Shown: piece after piece, positions 17,369 through 26,275 of the stretch | How the letters are laid out: each line of letters begins with the position of its first letter | How positions within the stretch are numbered: position 1 is the first letter of the stretch | NCBI GenBank assembly: GCA_963773835.1 | Contig: CAVZCQ010000005.1 | Coordinates: forward strand, 1-64,000 | Direction: 5' to 3' | Source: JOPF136 sp963773835 | GTDB taxonomy: Bacteria; Acidobacteriota; Terriglobia; Acidiferrales; UBA7541 | Length of the DNA: 64,000 nucleotides | Notes under the pieces: model-generated | What the model saw: the letters and a program-made list of their open reading frames with translations, nothing else | What the model was told of the DNA's origin: nothing | Databases searched by the model: none | Translations under genes and position numbers: made by a program

Positions 17369-18331
17369 TCAAGATACTAAGGAGCAAGTATTTATCAACT
17401 GCGAAGCGTACCAAGCCCAGGTGCGGCGCAGGCCTTCTTCGAAGTTCACTGCGGGAACGTACCCGAGCCTCTCGCGGGCCAGACTGATGTCCGCCTGCGA
17501 GTCGCGGATGTCACCGGGGCGCGGGGGATCGTACCTGGGGTTAGCTGGTCTGCCGGAAATCATGGCCAGCAGAGCCATCGTGTGATTCAGAGTAAAACGG
17601 CCTCCTGTGCCGACGTTGAAGACCATGCCGGAAATGCCGGGAGTTTCCGCAGCGCGCAGGGTGGCATCCACAACGTTTGAGACGTACGTGAAATCACGTG
17701 ACTGTTCACCATCACCAAAGATCACGGGTTGCCGGCCATCGCGCAGGGCGGTGACGAAACGCGAGAGCACCCCGGAATACGGCGATCCAGGATCCTGGCG
17801 CGGGCCAAATACATTGAAATAACGAAGGGCAACATGGTCCAGGCTGTAGCAGCGACCGAATACCCGCGTGTACAGCTCACCGACAAATTTTGAGACACCG
17901 TACGGGGAGATGGGCTCCGGACACATCGTTTCGCGCTTGGGAAGCGCAGCGGCTTCGCCGTACGCGGAAGAGGAGGCGGCAAAGACCACGCGGCGAACTT
18001 TCGCGTCGCTTGCCGCCACGAGCACGTTTACTGTGCCAACCACATTGACATGGTTCGTTTCGATAGGGTCGGCCACTGACCGGGGCACCGACGTGCACGC
18101 GGCGAGATGCAACACATAGTCCGCGCCGCGCATGGCCTGTTGCATGGGCTCAAGTTCCGTAATGCTAGCCCGGATCACTTCGAGCCGACCTTTTAGTCCG
18201 GCCAGATTGGCCTCCTTGCCGCTCGAGAAATCGTCAACCACCGCCACGGTCGCGCCGCGTTGCAGCAACTCTTCGACCACGTGCGAGCCAATGAAGCCAG
18301 CTCCTCCAGTGACCACAAAGCGCGAGCTCAT
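17369..18331 (-). CDS. NAD-dependent epimerase (UDP-glucose 4-epimerase family)
   Basis: A 320-residue extended short-chain dehydrogenase. The Rossmann motif GGAGFIG is at residues 9-15, the catalytic tyrosine and lysine are in YGVSK, and SSSAY supplies the serine. The substrate end carries RDFTYVSNVVDA and FNVGTGG. It probably interconverts UDP-hexoses or UDP-uronic acids for polysaccharide synthesis. It stands alone on the minus strand, about 10 kb before the exopolysaccharide locus it may serve. The exact sugar cannot be read from sequence. Confidence 0.88.
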   Translation of the reverse strand: MSSRFVVTGGAGFIGSHVVEELLQRGATVAVVDDFSSGKEANLAGLKGRLEVIRASITELEPMQQAMRGADYVLHLAACTSVPRSVADPIETNHVNVVGTVNVLVAASDAKVRRVVFAASSSAYGEAAALPKRETMCPEPISPYGVSKFVGELYTRVFGRCYSLDHVALRYFNVFGPRQDPGSPYSGVLSRFVTALRDGRQPVIFGDGEQSRDFTYVSNVVDATLRAAETPGISGMVFNVGTGGRFTLNHTMALLAMISGRPANPRYDPPRPGDIRDSQADISLARERLGYVPAVNFEEGLRRTWAWYASQLINTCSLVS

Positions 18332-18938
18332 TCCACCTCTCTTCCTTCCAAGTCTTCCTGACGCAGGATGTGGCCCTGCGGACGCCAGAGCGAGTGCGCA
18401 TGGCTCCGGGCCCTCCTGCTCTACTGATATTTCGTTCCTGCAATTGCGTCAGAAGCTTAAGCGCGCCGGCGCACAACGCACCATCCGGTATTTCCCCGAG
18501 TCCGCGCGCAGTGAATTCCTGCAAATCTTGCTGCCGGAAGGGGCGCGCAAGGAATTGCCCCGGGCAACGCCGATGAAGATGGAGCTCAGGGACCCACCAC
18601 TCTTTACGGGGAATACCGGACTGACGATTCGATCTGTCTGTAGCAGTTTAGGCGGAAGGGCTCGAAAAAATAGCGTGCGGCTCTACATCGGCCGTATGTT
18701 CGCGTCTGACTCGCCCAGCGATGATGCTGGGGAGGCGCAATTCCGTGCGCAGAATTAATTTTCCGCTCTTGGCCGGAATGCTGCTCGTCATCTGGTTCGC
18801 CGCGTGCGGCGCCGATCCAAAGCCCCTGTTTTGCCGCCATTTGCCGCAACTAGCGTAATAGTTCTTCTGCAGTTAAAGAACGGATTCATTAACAAGCGGT
18901 CCGCGTTGGAGGCTTCACGCTTGCCCGAGGAGCATGAT
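18332..18938. other. Intergenic stretch with no supported gene
   Basis: About 600 nt between two minus-strand genes. ORFs overlapping it on either strand are extensions of antisense frames. No domain, tRNA or strong hairpin is seen. Confidence 0.4.
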
Positions 18939-19871
18939 CTACTGGCTCTCAGTCCGCAGCAGCATGCGAGTGCCGCTGTCAAGGTGGACATTCTTGGTGG
19001 AAGATACGATGAAGGAGCCCTGTGATGCGTCGGTCGCTTGGGAACTGAGCGCCAGTCCGTTCAGGCCGAATACTCCCGAACTGGTGGAGCTGAGCAATCC
19101 TGAGGCGGAAACTCCTGGGCTGCCTGCAACGGCGTAGGAGGTGGAGTTGATCGTAGAGCCGAGAGTCGCTTCGGTCGCATTGCCCGCCGAGCCTGCCGTA
19201 TTCGTCACAGTCCCAACCGTGCTCGCCACTGCGGACGTCCCGCCGCCCAGGAGACCGCCGCCCGAGCCTGAAGGTCTGCCAGGGCCCGCACCCGGCCCGG
19301 CGAGCGAGCCTGAGGTTGTGCCATAACCGCTGCCGCCCGCAGAGCCGAAGAGGTCATCCCCGCCGCCTGTGAGCGATACCTGCCCAGCGGCCAGCGACTG
19401 GATCACCGCATGCACGGGAACCTCTCGTCCGTCTTTAAGGACCGCGTGATCAAACAGAATACCGAGAGAGGAATTGGACTCGCCTTTGGCTCTCGCCTTG
19501 GCTTCCGTGACGTGGCCCATCATTCTGGAGCCCTTGGGTATGACCACATGGCCGTTCGACTTCACGTCCTGGGTGGTCTTGGCAACAACCTGGTCGCCCG
19601 GCTTGTTTTTACGCACGTCCAAAGAGTGCGAGAGCACAGCTTGCATGGTTGTGCCGTTCGCGAGGCTCGCGGAATTCTTCCCGGCCTTTGCCGAGGTGCC
19701 CGTAGAGGCCGAGGCTTGGCCGGATGCATTCGCGCCGGCCGTGCCATTCTGTCTGCTCGCCGATACATTGGTTTGCTGGGATGCGCTGGCCTGAGCGCTA
19801 GCGGAAGTCTGGGCCGAGGCAACGGCAGCATACAGCCCGCAAGCCAGCAGGAGGTATAAAGTGGATTTCAT
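18939..19871 (-). CDS. Secreted Ser/Gly/Ala-rich protein with VirB10/TrbI-like core
   Basis: A 310-residue exported protein. The signal peptide is residues 1-20 (ending ASA-Q). A low-complexity Ser/Ala/Gln/Gly stretch follows to about 68. The core, about 72-165, reads GTTMQAVLSHSLDVRKNKPG, then VVIPKGSRMMGHV and LGILFDHAVLKDG, a beta-barrel pattern shared with the C-terminal domain of VirB10/TrbI. The rest is Gly/Ser-rich and ends in LDSGTRMLLR. No type IV secretion genes are nearby, so the fold is probably reused as a cell-envelope structural protein. A copy of the bipartite upstream motif lies about 92 nt before the start. Confidence 0.7.
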   Translation of the reverse strand: MKSTLYLLLACGLYAAVASAQTSASAQASASQQTNVSASRQNGTAGANASGQASASTGTSAKAGKNSASLANGTTMQAVLSHSLDVRKNKPGDQVVAKTTQDVKSNGHVVIPKGSRMMGHVTEAKARAKGESNSSLGILFDHAVLKDGREVPVHAVIQSLAAGQVSLTGGGDDLFGSAGGSGYGTTSGSLAGPGAGPGRPSGSGGGLLGGGTSAVASTVGTVTNTAGSAGNATEATLGSTINSTSYAVAGSPGVSASGLLSSTSSGVFGLNGLALSSQATDASQGSFIVSSTKNVHLDSGTRMLLRTESQ

Positions 19872-19962
19872 ATTGTTTGTTCTCCTTCCAGAGCACCTGT
19901 TCCGCCCGCTGCGACGGATGCGGAACCTTCATAGCGTGTATAGGGTGAACCGAGGGATTCTT

Positions 19963-20001
19963 CAATCCGGTAGTTCCCGCAGAAAGGCCCGGGAAAAGAC
20001 C
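19963..20001 (-). promoter_or_regulatory. Bipartite motif copy F (upstream of VirB10-like gene)
   Basis: On the minus strand, a left box GGTCTTTTCCC (20001-19991), 19 nt, then a right box ACCGGATTG (19971-19963). The right box matches consensus; the left box keeps only GG and TCCC. It is 92 nt upstream of the start codon at 19871, close to the distance at two other copies. Confidence 0.4.
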
Positions 20002-20033
20002 TGAACGATCGCGCCGTGAAGACGACGGGGAAT

Positions 20034-20660
20034 TCAGAGACGCTTCACGACGGCACGAGCCAGGGCCTTTGATCTTTCGATGCGCACGGTTTCATCAGGT
20101 ACTCCTCCGACACTGATGCGCAGGAAGCAGTCGCCCTGGAGCACGTAGAGAGTGCCCAGGATCGGATTCCCAACCCAGTAGGCCTCTTCACCAAGGCCGC
20201 TGATGAAGCGTGGCTGGCCCCCTTCCATCTCACCATCGGGTTTGGCCTTCTTCGCGGCGTTGTCCGCAGCGGGCATCTCTTCCTCCTGGAGCCCGGAAGG
20301 ATGGAATTGCATCTGCCAGAACTTGCGCGGTGTGAGCGCAGAGGGCCCGGCCGGGATGGGTGTGGCCAAGGCCACGCTGACGGATTTCGCAGAAGTGTCC
20401 GTTTGGAAGAGGCATTCCGAGAGCAGCATGCCGTCGCTCGACTGGAGGTTGGGTCGGACTTCTTTGACCCGTTCACCTTGGACGGCTTCCACTTCCGCTC
20501 TGGTCAGCAGCATGCACACGCCAGTTTTCTCCCTCGCCCCGGTGAGCCCGCTGGGATTCGATTTCTGGGGCGGCCGGCCGGGCGCTTGGCTAGCGGCTGG
20601 TGGAAGAGCGCACAAGAGAAACGCGCAAGCCGCGATAGACATGGCGTCTGTGTGGGTCAT
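20034..20660 (-). CDS. Secreted protein of unknown function
   Basis: A 208-residue protein with an N-terminal signal peptide (MSIAACAFLLCALPPAAS, about residues 7-24). The mature part opens with CMLLTRAEVEAVQGERVKEV and has a second cysteine in LSECLFQ, a spacing typical of small disulfide-containing envelope proteins. The C-terminal half contains GLGEEAYWVGN and LYVLQGDCFLRISVGG. I recognise no enzyme motif. Start ATG 20660 follows GGAG about ten nt upstream; an ORF extending to 20870 overlaps the neighbouring gene and is not used. It lies just after the sialidase-like gene on the same strand and may share its transcript. Confidence 0.65.
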   Translation of the reverse strand: MTHTDAMSIAACAFLLCALPPAASQAPGRPPQKSNPSGLTGAREKTGVCMLLTRAEVEAVQGERVKEVRPNLQSSDGMLLSECLFQTDTSAKSVSVALATPIPAGPSALTPRKFWQMQFHPSGLQEEEMPAADNAAKKAKPDGEMEGGQPRFISGLGEEAYWVGNPILGTLYVLQGDCFLRISVGGVPDETVRIERSKALARAVVKRL

Positions 20661-20694
20661 TGTTTCTGCTCCACGACTTGTACCGATTCCGATT

Positions 20695-22752
20695 CTAGTG
20701 GTCGTCATGTTTATTGCAGTCCGGGTCGCCACTGACCCCGCTCGCGCCATCGCCATAGCACAGCCTGCCACCGCCTTCGTCATCGCCGGTCTTGGTGCCG
20801 AACTGCGTGCCGTCGAAGGCCGCAAACAGGCCTCGCCCGCCCACCTGACGGGCGATGGTGGCCAGGGCATCCTGTGCGCTTGCAGGGCCGGTGGAGGCGT
20901 TCTGCGTCGGGTCGTTTACGCAGGTGCCCGTGCAGCCGTCCGCGTAGCCCACCAGCACGCGCCCAAACTTGTCCACCGTGGTGTCATTGAAGTCGAGCAG
21001 GTTTCGGCAGGGATTGCTGCCGCCCCCGTTCCAGATGCAGCCGCGCTGGACCGGGTCGGCTGGTGTGGCGTCAGCGGTGGTCCAGGTTCGGCCACTGTCA
21101 TAACTGAACGCCACATAAAGATGCCAGACGCCCTGGAAGTCGGCCGACTGAGTATCGCCCGAGGTTTGGGTGCCGAGAAAAGCAAAAGCCGCACGGTCGT
21201 CATCGCCCGCGATGACCTCAGCGAACTCAGCGTTTTGGATCCCGAACGGAGTGCCCGCGTCTTTGGACTTCGACCAGTGCTGCCCACGGTCGTGCGACAC
21301 GGCGATCTTGGCGTGGCCATCGGAGTTGACGTACCCGAAGTAGATGGTGTTGTTCTTGCCCGCTGCAACCGAGGGGTCGCTGCCGGGGCTGATGCTCTGC
21401 GCGTCCGGCACGGTTCGCACGACCCAGCTCAGGCCATTGTCCGTGGAGACAGCCACGCCGGGCCGGGTCACGTTGTTGGCGTCCGAGCAGTGCTCGTTGG
21501 GGACGTAAACGGTACCGTCGGGGGAAACACGGACATGGCCGTGCAGGCCGCCGCAGGTGCCGGGAGCGACCGGCCGATCCACACCGTTCACGGTGGTGAA
21601 GATATAGGTGGGAACGCCGGGTCCGAAGGTAAGGCCGCCGTCATCGCTGCGCGAACAGAATGCGGTCACGACATCCTGAGAGCAATAGTAGATCGCGTGC
21701 GGATACGAGGTGAGAGTAGGTGGAGCTGGCGCGGCGTACGGCCCTCCGCCGACGGACTGATGGTCAACGCCGGCGGGCTGGCCTGAGCCTTGCGTCGGGA
21801 ACCAAGTGTTGGCGTCATCGTCAGTGAAGGAAAGTTCGCTGGTGACGCCGTTGAGCTGCGACGAAAAGGTCCGGTTCGTTCCGCCGAAATGGCCGTCGTC
21901 GGTGAAGAGAATGGGGTCCAGGCTTACGCGCGCAAAGGGTGAGCGTTTGTCTTCCCAGAAAGAGGAAGCGGGCTTTACTGAATCGTCGAAGGTTACCCGC
22001 AGGGTGTGATTCCCGGCTTCAATAAAGACCTTCGCTGTGCTCCAATCCACGCCAATGGACGGCTCACCGGCACCGTGCTCCCCGGCTGTGGTGGAATCCA
22101 CTGACGGCTTAATGCAACTGGGCGGGGTGCTGGTGCCGGAGCAATCAGGCGGAGCGGGATAGTTGACGAAGGCCGGCGCGCCAGGAGCGGGAGGAGGCGG
22201 TGGCGGGGTGGTGGGACGCAGGGAAGTGGTGAGCGTCACCACAGCGTGAGCAGCCGTGGGCAGAGGAGTCAGCGCAGCCACCGAGCGGATGTGCCAGAGT
22301 CCATCGACAGGATCCGTGACCGTCAGGATTTCCTCGCCTGGCCCGGTTGAGGTGTCGTCGGGAGTACCTGGGCCATGGTCAGCTCCGCTGGGGCTAATGG
22401 CGAAGATGTCCATGTCGGTTGGCAGCGTGCTGGTCCACGTGTACTGGATGGTCAGCTTGGCCGTCATCGTCTGATAGAAGGTGGCCGCAGGCGCAGGAAG
22501 CACCACGGTCAAGTCGAAGTCCGCGCACATCCCCGGGGGGCATGTGTCTTGTATCCCGACGTTGGTGTAGGTGCCGCCGACGACTGCGGGGAAATTCCAC
22601 GAAACAGGCCCAGAACTGCTGCTGATCGACCCGCTGGGAGGCGTTCCCGCCTGAGCCGACACGGGAGGAGTGACCTGGAACAGCATCATCAGGAATAAGG
22701 CACAAAACAAACTGAAAGCGATTACCCATCCTAGGAAAGAAAGACGTCGCAT
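20695..22752 (-). CDS. Secreted BNR/sialidase-fold repeat protein
   Basis: A 685-residue exported protein with signal peptide (about residues 10-34). Residues 50-180 form a beta-sandwich domain (MTAKLTIQYTWTSTLPTDMD, a proprotein-convertase P-like pattern). A proline-rich linker (TTPPPPPPAP) follows, then a beta-propeller with BNR-like repeats: SRSDDGGLTFGPG, VSTDNGLSWVV, VSHDRGQHWSK and FSYDSGRTWTT. The fold is shared by sialidases and non-catalytic binding propellers; the arginine triad and catalytic acid of sialidases are not evident, so catalysis is doubtful. A long plus-strand antisense ORF exists here but is a shadow. Confidence 0.75.
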   Translation of the reverse strand: MRRLSFLGWVIAFSLFCALFLMMLFQVTPPVSAQAGTPPSGSISSSSGPVSWNFPAVVGGTYTNVGIQDTCPPGMCADFDLTVVLPAPAATFYQTMTAKLTIQYTWTSTLPTDMDIFAISPSGADHGPGTPDDTSTGPGEEILTVTDPVDGLWHIRSVAALTPLPTAAHAVVTLTTSLRPTTPPPPPPAPGAPAFVNYPAPPDCSGTSTPPSCIKPSVDSTTAGEHGAGEPSIGVDWSTAKVFIEAGNHTLRVTFDDSVKPASSFWEDKRSPFARVSLDPILFTDDGHFGGTNRTFSSQLNGVTSELSFTDDDANTWFPTQGSGQPAGVDHQSVGGGPYAAPAPPTLTSYPHAIYYCSQDVVTAFCSRSDDGGLTFGPGVPTYIFTTVNGVDRPVAPGTCGGLHGHVRVSPDGTVYVPNEHCSDANNVTRPGVAVSTDNGLSWVVRTVPDAQSISPGSDPSVAAGKNNTIYFGYVNSDGHAKIAVSHDRGQHWSKSKDAGTPFGIQNAEFAEVIAGDDDRAAFAFLGTQTSGDTQSADFQGVWHLYVAFSYDSGRTWTTADATPADPVQRGCIWNGGGSNPCRNLLDFNDTTVDKFGRVLVGYADGCTGTCVNDPTQNASTGPASAQDALATIARQVGGRGLFAAFDGTQFGTKTGDDEGGGRLCYGDGASGVSGDPDCNKHDDH

Positions 22753-23129
22753 TGGCCGACCTCCACGGTGGTTTGTCTGGGAAACTATTTCCCAGCGTTG
22801 CCTAACGGGCCCCGGTACGGCCGAGATTGTAGATAGGACTTTGGATTATTGAGAATCCGGCGAAACCTGTAAAAGGTCTGGAGTCTTTCCCTGAGCCGGG
22901 ATGGAAGCCAGGCGGGCCACCCGCTGGTTGCTTAGGTCATTGAACGCGGCGGGCTGAATTCCCAGATTGCAAGTCTAAGTCCATAGCGAAACTCAGGGAT
23001 TGAATGAAGGTCAGTCCGGTGTTGTCCCGATTGAGAATGCCCATCCTGGCGGCTATGAAGAGAAGTGTCGCATCCTCCGCGCCGCCGAGCCCCTCCTGGT
23101 GCAGATCCCCAGGAGTCCGGAGGTCAGCC
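22753..23129. other. Divergent intergenic region
   Basis: About 380 nt between the minus-strand BNR protein and the plus-strand histidine kinase. It holds a palindrome GGGAAACTATTTCCC (22779-22793) 27 nt upstream of the BNR start, and a weak copy of the bipartite motif: right box TCCCGATTG at 23025-23033, 97 nt before the kinase start, with a poor left box. No gene is supported. Confidence 0.4.
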
Positions 23130-24704
23130 GTGACAAAAAGCGAAAGCAATCAACGCGCGGACCCGGCAGTCCTGAACGCGGAGATCATCAGCAGGATTCC
23201 CATCGGCTTGATCGTTCTACAACTAAGTGATTCCCATAATCTAGAATCCGCACGAATTCTTGAGATCAATGCCGCCGCGAACAACTTCGTGGGGGCGCCC
23301 GGACCGGGGCTCCGCGGGAAAAGCCTGGCCGACGCAGGCAAGTTTGCGAGCCCAGAAGTACTGGAACAGTGCCGAGAAGCGCTTAAGACCGGCACCTCCA
23401 TGGATCTGGGTGAATTCCTCCGGCCGAGCGAGGGAACAGTTCCACTGGCCTATTTACTTCGAGCCTTCCCACTTACGGGCAATTGCGTACTGGTGACACT
23501 GGAGGACATCACGGCTCGAAAGTCGCTCGAGCGAGAGGTGCAGGAAGGCGAGGAACGTTTCCGACTGCTGGTTCGGGGCGTACGAGACTACACAATTCTG
23601 ATGCTGGATCGAAATGGATTCATTCTGAGCTGGAACGAGGGTGCCGAGCGCCTGAAGGGCTATCGCGAAGAAGAAATCTTGGGAAAGCATTTTTCCGTCT
23701 TCTACCTTCCCGAAGACGTCCTTAGCGGAAAACCGGAGGCGATCCTGAGGGAGGCGATGACCAAAGGGAACTGCGAGGATGAAGGGTGGCGAGTTCGCAA
23801 AGACGGTTCCCGGTTCTGGGCCAACGTGGTGATCACAGCGTTGCGCGACGGGCGGGGCGAACTCTGCGGCTTTGCCAAAGTGACGCGCGATGTGGCCGAG
23901 CGCAGGAAGCGGGAGGAAACCCTCTCGGATGCGAACGACAAGCTAGAACTTCGCCTCAAAGAACGCGCTGCGGAGCTGCTGAAGGTAAATGTGAAGCTGC
24001 GCGCCGAGGTGAAAGAGCGGGAGCGGGCCCAAGAACAATACCGTACGCTGGCCATGCGCCAGGAGAAGGTGCGCGAAGAAGAGCGGACGCACGTAGCCCG
24101 CGAAATGCATGACGAGCTGGGACAGATTTGCACCGCGCTAAAGATGGATCTGGCCTGGATTGCCCAGAGGCTTCCGAAGGAACAGAGCCGCTTACGCGAA
24201 AGATCAGGATCCGCGCTGACTCTGGTCACCAATCTCATTCAGTCGGTTCGCAGGATTTCCGCAGAGCTGCGCCCGAGCACGCTGGACAGCCTGGGTTTGG
24301 TCGCGGCGATGGAATGGCAAGCACAGGAATTCGAATCGCGCACGGGCATTCCGTGTCAGGTTGTCCTGCCGAAACAAGAACTCGTCTTCGATCAGGAGTG
24401 CTCCACCGCTCTTTTCCGGATCTTCCAGGAAACCTTGACGAATATCGCTCGGCACGCCAATGCAACTTTCGTACAGGCAACCGTGGCATTGAGCGAAGAG
24501 AGCGTGCTGCTGGCAGTCCATGATAACGGGGAAGGATTCGACGCTTCCCAGGCATTGAGCCGCGGATCGCCAGGCCTCTTGGGGATGCGGGAGCGCGCGC
24601 ACCTGATCGGAGGAGAGTGCAAGATTTCGAGCGCCCCGGGGAGCGGGACCACCGTGGCCGTTAGAATTCCATTCCGCCCGTGGGGTAGGGGTCAGGCGCA
24701 ATGA
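23130..24704 (+). CDS. PAS-domain sensor histidine kinase (NarL-type)
   Basis: A 524-residue kinase without membrane spans, so likely cytosolic. A PAS-like region (about 15-125) is followed by a clear PAS domain (135-255: FRLLVRGVRDYTILMLDRNG, then WNEGAERLKGYREEEILGK), a coiled coil (265-320), a HisKA_3 dimerisation domain with phospho-histidine in REMHDELGQ, and a HATPase domain (NIARHANA, DNGEGFD, GLLGMRERA). GTG 23130 is chosen because GGAGG at 23118-23122 is ideally spaced; the frame is open further upstream. The stop overlaps the response-regulator start (ATGA), so the two form a two-component system. Confidence 0.9.
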   Translation: MTKSESNQRADPAVLNAEIISRIPIGLIVLQLSDSHNLESARILEINAAANNFVGAPGPGLRGKSLADAGKFASPEVLEQCREALKTGTSMDLGEFLRPSEGTVPLAYLLRAFPLTGNCVLVTLEDITARKSLEREVQEGEERFRLLVRGVRDYTILMLDRNGFILSWNEGAERLKGYREEEILGKHFSVFYLPEDVLSGKPEAILREAMTKGNCEDEGWRVRKDGSRFWANVVITALRDGRGELCGFAKVTRDVAERRKREETLSDANDKLELRLKERAAELLKVNVKLRAEVKERERAQEQYRTLAMRQEKVREEERTHVAREMHDELGQICTALKMDLAWIAQRLPKEQSRLRERSGSALTLVTNLIQSVRRISAELRPSTLDSLGLVAAMEWQAQEFESRTGIPCQVVLPKQELVFDQECSTALFRIFQETLTNIARHANATFVQATVALSEESVLLAVHDNGEGFDASQALSRGSPGLLGMRERAHLIGGECKISSAPGSGTTVAVRIPFRPWGRGQAQ

Positions 24705-25330
24705 GAGTCCTGATCGCAGATGACCATGCAGTGGTTCGAAGAGGATTGAAGGAAATCCTTGCGGATGAGTTCGCGAAGGCCACCTTCGGGGAGGCCAAGA
24801 CAGGGCAAGAGGCCCTCGTCGAGGCTCAGAAGCAGGTCTGGGACGTGGTCATCTTAGACATCAGCATGCCGGGAAAAAACGGACTGGATATTCTGGAGGA
24901 GCTGAAACAGCTCAGGCCGCACACTCCGGTGCTGGTCTTGAGCGTGCATCCTGAAGAACAGTTTGCCCGGCGCGCATTACGCGGAGGGGCTGCGGGGTAT
25001 CTGACCAAAGAGAGTATTCCGGAGGAGCTGGTGAAAGCGGTCCACAGAGTCCTGTCGGGCGGCCGGTATATCAGCGCCGCACTAGCGGAAAAACTGGCGT
25101 GGGACCTGGGAGGGAAAGGCGACAAGCCACTCCACGAGCTGCTCTCGGACCGGGAATTCCAGGTGCTGCGGATGATTGCATCGGGCAAAGCAATGAAAGA
25201 AATCGCCGGCGAACTCAGACTCAGTGTAAAGACGGTGAGCACGTATCGCGCGCGCATCTTGGAGAAATTCGGAATGAGAAGCAACGCGGAGCTTATCCGG
25301 TACGCCGTCCAGAACCAACTTGTGGACTAA
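24701..25330 (+). CDS. NarL/LuxR-family response regulator
   Basis: A 209-residue regulator with receiver domain (1-120: LIADDHAVVRRG, phospho-aspartate in VVILDISMPG, and KES near the end) and a C-terminal LuxR HTH (about 145-205: LSDREFQVLRMIASGKAMKE, IAGELRLSVKTVSTYRARIL). Its start overlaps the upstream kinase stop by 4 nt, so the kinase is the probable phosphodonor. Targets are unknown. Confidence 0.92.
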   Translation: MRVLIADDHAVVRRGLKEILADEFAKATFGEAKTGQEALVEAQKQVWDVVILDISMPGKNGLDILEELKQLRPHTPVLVLSVHPEEQFARRALRGGAAGYLTKESIPEELVKAVHRVLSGGRYISAALAEKLAWDLGGKGDKPLHELLSDREFQVLRMIASGKAMKEIAGELRLSVKTVSTYRARILEKFGMRSNAELIRYAVQNQLVD

Positions 25331-25346
25331 GCACCACCGCCGGTGC
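25331..25346 (+). terminator. Small GC-rich hairpin after the response regulator
   Basis: GCACC / ACCGCC / GGTGC forms a short hairpin immediately after the TAA of the upstream gene. No U-tract follows, so a rho-independent terminator is only a possibility. Confidence 0.2.
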
Positions 25347-25531
25347 GGCCGCCGGCACGGTCCGTTTCGCCACGGCCGGAGAGCCGCGGAGTGCCGTGAC
25401 GTAGGACGCAGACGGACACGCGATTGCTCGGATGGCTTAGCAACAAATCAGGCTTTCCGCTGAGTGCGTTTCCCGGCGGATGGTGGATGCTAGGTTGCAT
25501 TGAGGTAGGGCTGCGGAAGGTGGAGAGAGAC

Positions 25532-25960
25532 TTGATCAGGATCCTGCTGGCGGACGACTCGACGCTTGTCATCAACCGCACCACGGAACTTCTCCGAGAT
25601 GTGGAAGGGATCGAGCTGGCCGGAAGAGCCGGGGACATTCGCGAGACATCTCGAATGACCGAAGAACTGCAACCGGATGTGGTCATTCTCGATCTGCAAA
25701 TGCCCGACGGGAACGCGCTGGAAATTCTGGGGGCGATAAAGGGAAACCGCCGGGAGCCGGTCGTGATCGTGTTGACGAACAGCTCGGCAGTTGCCATTCG
25801 AGAACGATGTCTGAAGATGGGCGCAGATTTCTTTCTGGACAAGTCCAACGAATTCGAGAGACTGCCTCAAATCGTCAAGGAGATCGCAGAAACGGTTCCA
25901 ATGGCGCCAGAGACAGCCGTGCCAGAACTTCAATTGCCCCACGCCAAGCCAGCTCTGTAG
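25532..25960 (+). CDS. Single-domain response regulator
   Basis: A 142-residue receiver domain with no output domain. It starts IRILLADDST, carries the phospho-aspartate in VVILDLQMPDG, the switch threonine in VIVLTNSS and the lysine in FLDKSNEF. A TTG start at 25532 is preferred because GGAG lies six nt upstream; GTG 25520 is an alternative. Stand-alone receivers act as phosphate shuttles or bind target proteins. It lies between two NarL-type regulators on the same strand, with about 200 nt before it. Confidence 0.8.
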   Translation: MIRILLADDSTLVINRTTELLRDVEGIELAGRAGDIRETSRMTEELQPDVVILDLQMPDGNALEILGAIKGNRREPVVIVLTNSSAVAIRERCLKMGADFFLDKSNEFERLPQIVKEIAETVPMAPETAVPELQLPHAKPAL

Positions 25961-26087
25961 ATCAGATTCGCGCTTCGCAGCTTGGTACCGGATACACCAA
26001 GACCCCGCTGAGGGGCTGGGGAATCAAGCCGTTGATTGTTACACGCATCTCCATCCCCGCCGCTTATCCGTACGGGCGCAAGCGGGC

Positions 26088-26111
26088 GTCGGGAAATATC
26101 CCTTTCCCGAC
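26088..26111. repeat. Perfect 9-bp inverted repeat within motif copy B
   Basis: GTCGGGAAA (26088-26096) and TTTCCCGAC (26103-26111) are perfect inverted arms around a 6-nt loop TATCCC. It overlaps the left box of bipartite motif copy B, so it could be a dimeric operator or a transcript hairpin. Confidence 0.5.
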
Positions 26112-26130
26112 TACGGGGATTACCCGATTG
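26091..26130 (+). promoter_or_regulatory. Bipartite motif copy B (upstream of NarL regulator)
   Basis: Left box GGGAAATATCCC (26091-26102), 19 nt, right box ACCCGATTG (26122-26130). It lies about 145 nt upstream of the response regulator at 26276. The left box is one nt longer than in other copies. Confidence 0.5.
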
Positions 26131-26275
26131 TCGGCTTGAAAGAACACACGTATTGGAGATACAGGTTTCTCGCGCTTTCGAGCAGCGTTTGCAATCCTTA
26201 CCTGAGCCACCAGGCTGGGGAGAAGGCTAATGTTGAGGACCAGCGGGGAGTCAGTGAACGCGACGGAGAATTGAC

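Noticed and set aside
18132..18758. 208-residue plus-strand ORF
   Set aside because: Its first part is antisense to the epimerase gene and the rest has no family or ribosome-site support.
20203..21786. 527-residue plus-strand ORF
   Set aside because: Antisense to the BNR-repeat gene and the 20034 gene; no domain, composition typical of a GC-rich shadow frame.
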